This document shows positions 22,160-25,549 of a DNA stretch of 25,549 bases, piece by piece; the first letter of the stretch is position 1, and each line of letters starts with the position of its first letter. Position numbers and translations under genes: made by a program. A model generated the notes under the pieces. That model was not told the origin of the DNA and searched no databases. It saw nothing but the letters and a program-made list of their open reading frames with translations. This DNA comes from a virus, in IMG/VR virus record IMGVR_UViG_3300021185_003104, positions 1 to 25,549 of that record; one strand, written 5' to 3'.

Positions 22160-22546
22160 ATGACTGAGAAACAAGTAAATAAAATAATCAAAGAAATTTT
22201 TCCAAAGATAGAGAACCACTATGGTTTCTCAAAATTCCAAGAATGTACTCCTTATGTAGAAACTCATAGAAATATCTATGAAAAGTATAGTGGTGAGGAA
22301 GGTGCTCAAGGTGAGGAGGATAAGTGTCACGCTGAATATTGTTCAATGATGAATGAAATCACAGTTTACTATCCTCAGATGAAAAGTAGAAAGATGATAA
22401 TTAAAACTTTGATTCATGAATACATTCACTACTTACAATCTCCATCTTGGTTCAAACGATATTATAATATGGGATATCACTACAATGACCATCCATATGA
22501 GATTGAAGCTATCAGTTATGAAAAAGATTACAAATTGTTTATTTAA
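22160..22546 (+). CDS. small zincin-type metallopeptidase-like protein
   Basis: The product has 128 residues. It contains HEYIH at 86-90, the HExxH zinc motif, within MIIKTLIHEYIHYLQ, followed about 20 residues later by HPYEIEAISYE, where E114 or E116 could be the third ligand. This resembles compact SprT-like or phage zincins. No signal peptide is present, so it would act in the cytoplasm. It is the only gene directly behind promoter 3, with a short A-rich leader, and is likely expressed early. Substrate unknown. A degenerate, non-catalytic zincin is possible, but the motif is intact. Confidence 0.72.
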   Translation: MTEKQVNKIIKEIFPKIENHYGFSKFQECTPYVETHRNIYEKYSGEEGAQGEEDKCHAEYCSMMNEITVYYPQMKSRKMIIKTLIHEYIHYLQSPSWFKRYYNMGYHYNDHPYEIEAISYEKDYKLFI

Positions 22547-22562
22547 ATAAATGAAAAAAGAC

Positions 22563-22604
22563 TTGGATATATTAATATTTTTTCGTATATTTACATAGTA
22601 AATA
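22563..22604 (+). promoter_or_regulatory. Bacteroidota-type promoter 4 with overlapping palindrome
   Basis: TTGG 22563-22566, a 19-bp spacer, and TATATTTAC 22586-22594. The palindrome TATTTACATAGTAAATA spans 22588-22604. It drives the 52-residue gene and probably the two genes after it. Confidence 0.8.
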
Positions 22605-22615
22605 AGAGTTAAAAC

Positions 22616-22774
22616 ATGAAAAATTTAAGACAATTAAGTAGAGTTGAGTTAGAAAAAGTGTTGTTAAATCCAAATTTCATTGGAGAGATTGAATCAATCA
22701 GTACAATGATGAACCCAAGAGTTCTTTACACAGTTCTTAACAAAATTCAGAAAGTAAATAAAATTAAACTTTAA
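22616..22774 (+). CDS. 52-residue small protein
   Basis: ATG 22616 to TAA 22772-22774 encodes 52 residues: MKNLRQLSRVELEKVLLNPN at the N-terminus and VLYTVLNKIQKVNKIKL at the end. It is basic and helical. No family is recognised. Support comes from the strong promoter just upstream (22 bp from -7 element to ATG) and close packing with the next gene. It shares the 15-bp end sequence AATTAAACTTTAAAA with the 92-residue gene at 12187. Confidence 0.65.
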   Translation: MKNLRQLSRVELEKVLLNPNFIGEIESISTMMNPRVLYTVLNKIQKVNKIKL

Positions 22775-22785
22775 AATATAAAACA

Positions 22786-23079
22786 ATGGCAAAAATTATA
22801 GTTGATACTCAGTATTACGAAAATTATGGATTTCATGAGGGAACAACTCATTGGAAACCAAAAGGTGGACATAAGTTCACAATGGAAGTATCATCAGATG
22901 TAGCAATATGGACTGAAGATATGAAAGGTAAACTATCTAAGATAGTAGAAAAACAATCCAATGATATGGAGAGGTTTGAGTATATTGACCACGAGGTTAT
23001 ATTCCATAACCCAACCGAGTTATCATATGACTTGTTAATGAAGGAAATTGATATTAAAGATAGAGAATACGAGGTATGA
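22786..23079 (+). CDS. unrecognised 97-residue early-type protein
   Basis: The product has 97 residues. The N-terminus KIIVDTQYYENYGFHEGTTH, then WKPKGGHKFTMEV, suggests a compact beta-rich fold, with an amphipathic helix after it. No family is recognised. It lies 11 bases after the 52-residue gene and its end overlaps the next start by four bases, so it is part of the promoter-4 operon. Confidence 0.75.
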   Translation: MAKIIVDTQYYENYGFHEGTTHWKPKGGHKFTMEVSSDVAIWTEDMKGKLSKIVEKQSNDMERFEYIDHEVIFHNPTELSYDLLMKEIDIKDREYEV

Positions 23080-23330
23080 GAATAGGATATAAAAAATTTA
23101 AAGAAATTAAAAAGTGGTATGGTTCATCTGATTTTGAAATCGGATATGATTCTTACTTTACTAAAGGTAAAGGAATAAACCTAAGATTTGGTTATTGGCA
23201 AAAAGTAGATTTCGAAGGATTGCAAGAAATACTACCACATTACTGTAAGGTTAGTGAAAACATCGTTGATGAAGATGATGATTGTGGAGTTCTATACCAA
23301 TACAATATTACAGATTCAAGGATATATTAA
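23076..23330 (+). CDS. unrecognised 84-residue early-type protein
   Basis: ATG 23076 overlaps the previous stop (ATGA), indicating translational coupling. The product has 84 residues with GYKKFKEIKKWYGSSDFEIG and an acidic stretch NIVDEDDDCGVLYQYN. No family is recognised. It is the last gene of the promoter-4 operon. Promoter 5 begins 18 bp beyond its stop. Confidence 0.72.
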   Translation: MRIGYKKFKEIKKWYGSSDFEIGYDSYFTKGKGINLRFGYWQKVDFEGLQEILPHYCKVSENIVDEDDDCGVLYQYNITDSRIY

Positions 23331-23348
23331 AAAAAAAATAAAAAATAT

Positions 23349-23389
23349 TTGGAATTGTAAAAATAATTTCGTATATTTGTATAACAAAT
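23349..23389 (+). promoter_or_regulatory. Bacteroidota-type promoter 5 with covarying palindrome
   Basis: TTGG 23349-23352 (TTTG in the 23348 register), a 19-bp spacer, and TATATTTG 23372-23379, an exact TAnnTTTG. The palindrome ATTTGTATAACAAAT (23375-23389) keeps symmetry although both arms differ from the other copies. Confidence 0.82.
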
Positions 23390-23398
23390 TAAAAAAGT

Positions 23399-23761
23399 AT
23401 GATAGAAGAAACTACACAACCTACTGAAAATGCAGTAGAATTCTGTGAAAGAACATATCCACAAACTTGTGATGAGTTCAAAAAAATCCTAGATGAAATG
23501 TATGTAACATTTTGTAAGAAACAAAGAAACTACGGACCAGGTAATATTTCAGTTGGTTCTCAATTAGAAACTGATGATGATAAGAAAGTTGCTTTAACTG
23601 GATTATGGTTCAGAAAGAATGATAAAATTCAACGATTACTTCAATTAGTTGTTAAAGGACAACCTGATGAAGTAGGAGAAAATATTCAAGATACTTACGA
23701 AGATTTATCCGTTTATGGTATAATCTCACAACTTGTACAAAGGGATAAATGGGCTAAGTAA
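23399..23761 (+). CDS. DUF1599/Nmad1-type nucleotide-modification-associated protein
   Basis: The product has 120 residues. The pattern FCKKQRNYGPGNISVGSQLE, then GLWFRKNDKIQRLLQLVVKG, then NIQDTYEDLSVYGIISQLVQ matches the all-helical DUF1599/Nmad1 family ('k..dYG.gN......l.gl..R..DKi.RL..L.......E...DTy.DLavY..i'). The family is linked by context to modified-nucleotide metabolism and resembles MazG-like pyrophosphohydrolases. It has its own promoter 5 with a leader of about 15 nt. No other base-modification gene is visible in this window. Confidence 0.75.
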   Translation: MIEETTQPTENAVEFCERTYPQTCDEFKKILDEMYVTFCKKQRNYGPGNISVGSQLETDDDKKVALTGLWFRKNDKIQRLLQLVVKGQPDEVGENIQDTYEDLSVYGIISQLVQRDKWAK

Positions 23762-23810
23762 ATTGTTAATAAGTAATCACAAAAATTCGGTGTTTTTTGG
23801 GGTTTCTTTA

Positions 23811-23818
23811 TATTTATA
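23811..23818 (+). promoter_or_regulatory. TATTTATA motif upstream of ssb (gp32-like)
   Basis: TATTTATA lies 81 bp before ATG 23900. A start of transcription shortly downstream would place the candidate pseudoknot (from 23827) at the very 5' end of the mRNA. Confidence 0.5.
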
Positions 23819-23826
23819 TATACACC

Positions 23827-23863
23827 GAGTGTTAATAAGTTTGGCACTCAAAACTTTAAACTT
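23827..23863 (+). promoter_or_regulatory. candidate H-type pseudoknot in the gp32-like mRNA leader
   Basis: Stem 1 is GAGTG 23827-23831 with CACTC 23845-23849. The loop segment AAGTTT 23837-23842 can pair with AAACTT at 23851-23856 or, with an 8-nt crossing loop, at 23858-23863. An unstructured A/U-rich stretch and AAGG follow before ATG 23900. T4 gene 32 mRNA has a leader pseudoknot followed by A/U-rich sequence that mediates autogenous repression by gp32. The same layout here suggests the same control. Inferred from base pairing only. Confidence 0.5.
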
Positions 23864-23899
23864 AAAAAATAAATTAATTAAAACTAAAAGGTAAAAATC

Positions 23900-24709
23900 A
23901 TGGCTTTAGACATTAACGCAATCAGAAGCAGACTGAACAAACTGCAAAACACACAAAGGAAATCAGATTCATTATGGAAACCAACACCTGGTAAACACCA
24001 AGTGAGAATCGTTCCTTACCAATTCGATAAAGATAACCCATTCATCGAATTGTACTTTCACTACAACATTAACAACAAAACTTACTTATCACCACAATCA
24101 TTTGGTAGACCAGACCCTATTGTAGAGTTTGCGGATAAACTAAAAAGAATGGGTGATAAAGATGATTGGAAAGCAGCGAAGGCTATGGAGCCTAAGTTGA
24201 GAACTTTTGTTCCTGTTATCGTAAGAGGAGAAGAAGGTGAAGGAGTAAGATTTTGGGGATTTGGTAAAACTGTATATCAAGAAATCTTAGGTTACATTGC
24301 TGACCCAGATTATGGAGATATTTCAGACCCAACAAGTGGTAGAGATTTAACAATCGAGTACAAATCAGCAGAAGAAGCTGGTACTACTTATCCAACTACT
24401 ACTATTAGAGTTAAACCATCAACTACACCAGTGAGTGAAGATACTGATAAAGTAACTCAATTTTTAGAATCACAAACTGAAATTACAGATTTATATTCTG
24501 AATTATCTTATGATGAATTAAAATCAGTATTAGAAGGTTGGTTAAACCCAAGTGGAGAAGGTGAGAAAGAAACTGTATCTCAATCTACCTTATCACAAAG
24601 TACCCCAGCTTCTAAACCAGTAGAATCTGCACCAACTACTACAACAGAATCTTCATCGAAGAAAACTGATGATGTAGCGGCTGCTTTTGATGATTTATTT
24701 AACAACTAA
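23900..24709 (+). CDS. gp32: single-stranded DNA-binding protein (T4 gp32-like)
   Basis: The product has 269 residues. The N-terminus (INAIRSRLNKLQNTQRKSDS) is a basic cooperativity-type segment. The OB core includes WKPTPGKHQVRIVPYQFD, then LYFHYNINNKTYLSPQSFGR, then VPVIVRGEEGEGVRFWGFGK. The C-terminus is a Ser/Thr-rich linker ending in the acidic tip DDVAAAFDDLFNN, which in T4 gp32 recruits replication and recombination partners. There is no cysteine in the whole protein, so the zinc ligands of T4 gp32 are absent. Where a CPxxxGxxCPIC-type knuckle might be expected, it reads LSPQSFGRPDPIVE. UvsX/RecA follows by 10 bp. The long leader has a candidate pseudoknot for autoregulation. Confidence 0.88.
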   Translation: MALDINAIRSRLNKLQNTQRKSDSLWKPTPGKHQVRIVPYQFDKDNPFIELYFHYNINNKTYLSPQSFGRPDPIVEFADKLKRMGDKDDWKAAKAMEPKLRTFVPVIVRGEEGEGVRFWGFGKTVYQEILGYIADPDYGDISDPTSGRDLTIEYKSAEEAGTTYPTTTIRVKPSTTPVSEDTDKVTQFLESQTEITDLYSELSYDELKSVLEGWLNPSGEGEKETVSQSTLSQSTPASKPVESAPTTTTESSSKKTDDVAAAFDDLFNN

Positions 24710-24719
24710 ACCAAACTAA

Positions 24720-25549
24720 ATGGCGAAAAAGAAGGCAGTAAAGGAGTTAGACTTGGCGGATATTCTGGCAGGTGAACTTAACAAACAATCGAAAGATTCC
24801 AAAGTAGCATTTTTTCTTAACGATGATGAAGCACCTACAAACGTAGATGGTTGGATATCGACAGGATGTGCAATGTTGGATGTGGCTGTTTCAAATCGTC
24901 CTTATGGTGGTTTACCCGTTGGTAGAATAACTGAAATCACAGGATTAGAACAATCAGGAAAATCATTAGTATCAGCACACCTCCTTGCGGAAACACAGAA
25001 ACAAGGTGGTGTTGCTGTTCTTATTGATACAGAAACTGCAGTAAGTAGAGAATTTTTAGAGGCAATCGGTGTTGACGTTTCTAAACTTCTCTATGTTACG
25101 GCTGATTCGGTTGAACAAATCTTTGATTTTACAGAAACTATCATTGAGAAAGTTAGAGAAACTTCCAAAGATAAAATAGTAACAATAGTAGTAGATTCAG
25201 TTGCGGCTGCTTCTACAACTAATGAATTAGCGGCAGATTACAAGAAAGATGGATATGCTACTGATAAAGCTATTATTATCTCGAAGGCAATGAGAAAGAT
25301 TACCAATATGATTGGTAGACAGAAAATCTCATTGGTATTTACTAACCAATTAAGACAGAAGATGAATGCTATGTTCGGTGACCCTTGGACTACAAGTGGT
25401 GGAAAAGCTTTGGCTTTCCATGCATCTGTAAGATTAAGGTTAAAGAATATGGGACAAATCAAGATGAAGGTAAATGGTAAGGATAAGACAGTTGGTATGA
25501 AAGTACGTTGTCAAGTTGTAAAAAACAGAATGGGCCCACCTCTAAGGGC
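24720..25549 (+). CDS. uvsX: RecA/UvsX-family recombinase (3' end outside window)
   Basis: ATG 24720 opens a frame that runs off the right edge; 276 codons are visible. The core is RecA-fold: Walker A ITGLEQSGKSLVSAHLLA, the strand VAVLIDTETAVSREFL, Walker B IVTIVVDSVAAAS, then LVFTNQLRQKMNAMFGDPWT and a SGGKALAFHASVRLRL segment typical of RecA/UvsX. The protein forms filaments on ssDNA for recombination-dependent replication and repair. It directly follows the gp32-like gene, so the two partners are coexpressed. A cellular-type RecA label is possible, but the phage context favours UvsX. Confidence 0.9.
   Translation, partial: MAKKKAVKELDLADILAGELNKQSKDSKVAFFLNDDEAPTNVDGWISTGCAMLDVAVSNRPYGGLPVGRITEITGLEQSGKSLVSAHLLAETQKQGGVAVLIDTETAVSREFLEAIGVDVSKLLYVTADSVEQIFDFTETIIEKVRETSKDKIVTIVVDSVAAASTTNELAADYKKDGYATDKAIIISKAMRKITNMIGRQKISLVFTNQLRQKMNAMFGDPWTTSGGKALAFHASVRLRLKNMGQIKMKVNGKDKTVGMKVRCQVVKNRMGPPLR

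Noticed and set aside
102-23818. TATTTATA sites as minus-strand T4 late promoters (TATAAATA)
   Set aside because: No minus-strand genes are present to be served, and the sites sit at a short distance before + strand starts.
1-25549. tRNA genes, CRISPR arrays and insertion sequences
   Set aside because: I saw no cloverleaf-like segment, no regularly spaced repeats and no transposase or terminal inverted repeats.

Overview
The window is a densely coded, AT-rich stretch of a T4-like contractile-tailed phage genome. Every gene I can support lies on the + strand. Three things suggest a host in the Bacteroidota: five near-identical promoters of the form TTGG-N19-TATATTTAC/G, which fit the Bacteroidota -33 TTTG / -7 TAnnTTTG consensus; mostly A-rich starts without a Shine-Dalgarno sequence; and low GC. 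The tail gene order (sheath, tube, gp26, gp51, tape measure, gp48-like, LysM, hub) follows T4 synteny.

Layout. Positions 1-10352 are the tail and baseplate module: sheath end, tail tube, a gp26/gp51-like chaperone pair that overlaps at a T7 run with a downstream hairpin (candidate programmed +1/-2 frameshift), a small protein, the tape measure, a gp48-like tube cap with long extensions, a LysM-type baseplate protein, a hub protein broken by a 47-bp tandem duplication, and a structural-type protein carrying a 93-bp in-frame duplication. Positions 10384-12113 hold a PhyH-type oxygenase and a glycosyltransferase-like protein. Positions 12119-16225 hold small early-type genes, a compact family-A DNA polymerase, and a GIY-YIG homing endonuclease built on nine repeats and flanked by two copies of the polymerase 3' end. 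Positions 16226-20859 hold a secreted nuclease, two tail-fibre or adhesin proteins, and a large charged protein whose promoter and start are duplicated (97 bp). Positions 20942-23761 hold a conserved small protein, a methyltransferase, a zincin, small unknowns and an Nmad1-type protein. Positions 23811-25549 hold the recombination module: a gp32-like ssDNA-binding protein with a candidate pseudoknot leader, then RecA/UvsX (cut by the window edge).

Regulation. Two promoter classes stand out. The TTGG-N19-TATATTT class serves small early-type genes, and four of its five copies overlay a perfect palindrome with covarying arms. A TATTTATA motif precedes tail, fibre and ssb genes, several of which also have AGGAG ribosome binding sites. 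Two clear intrinsic terminators follow the tube gene and the gp51-like gene. Four duplications of about 47-97 bp lie between 9.5 and 18.4 kb. They may be biological or may come from sequence assembly.
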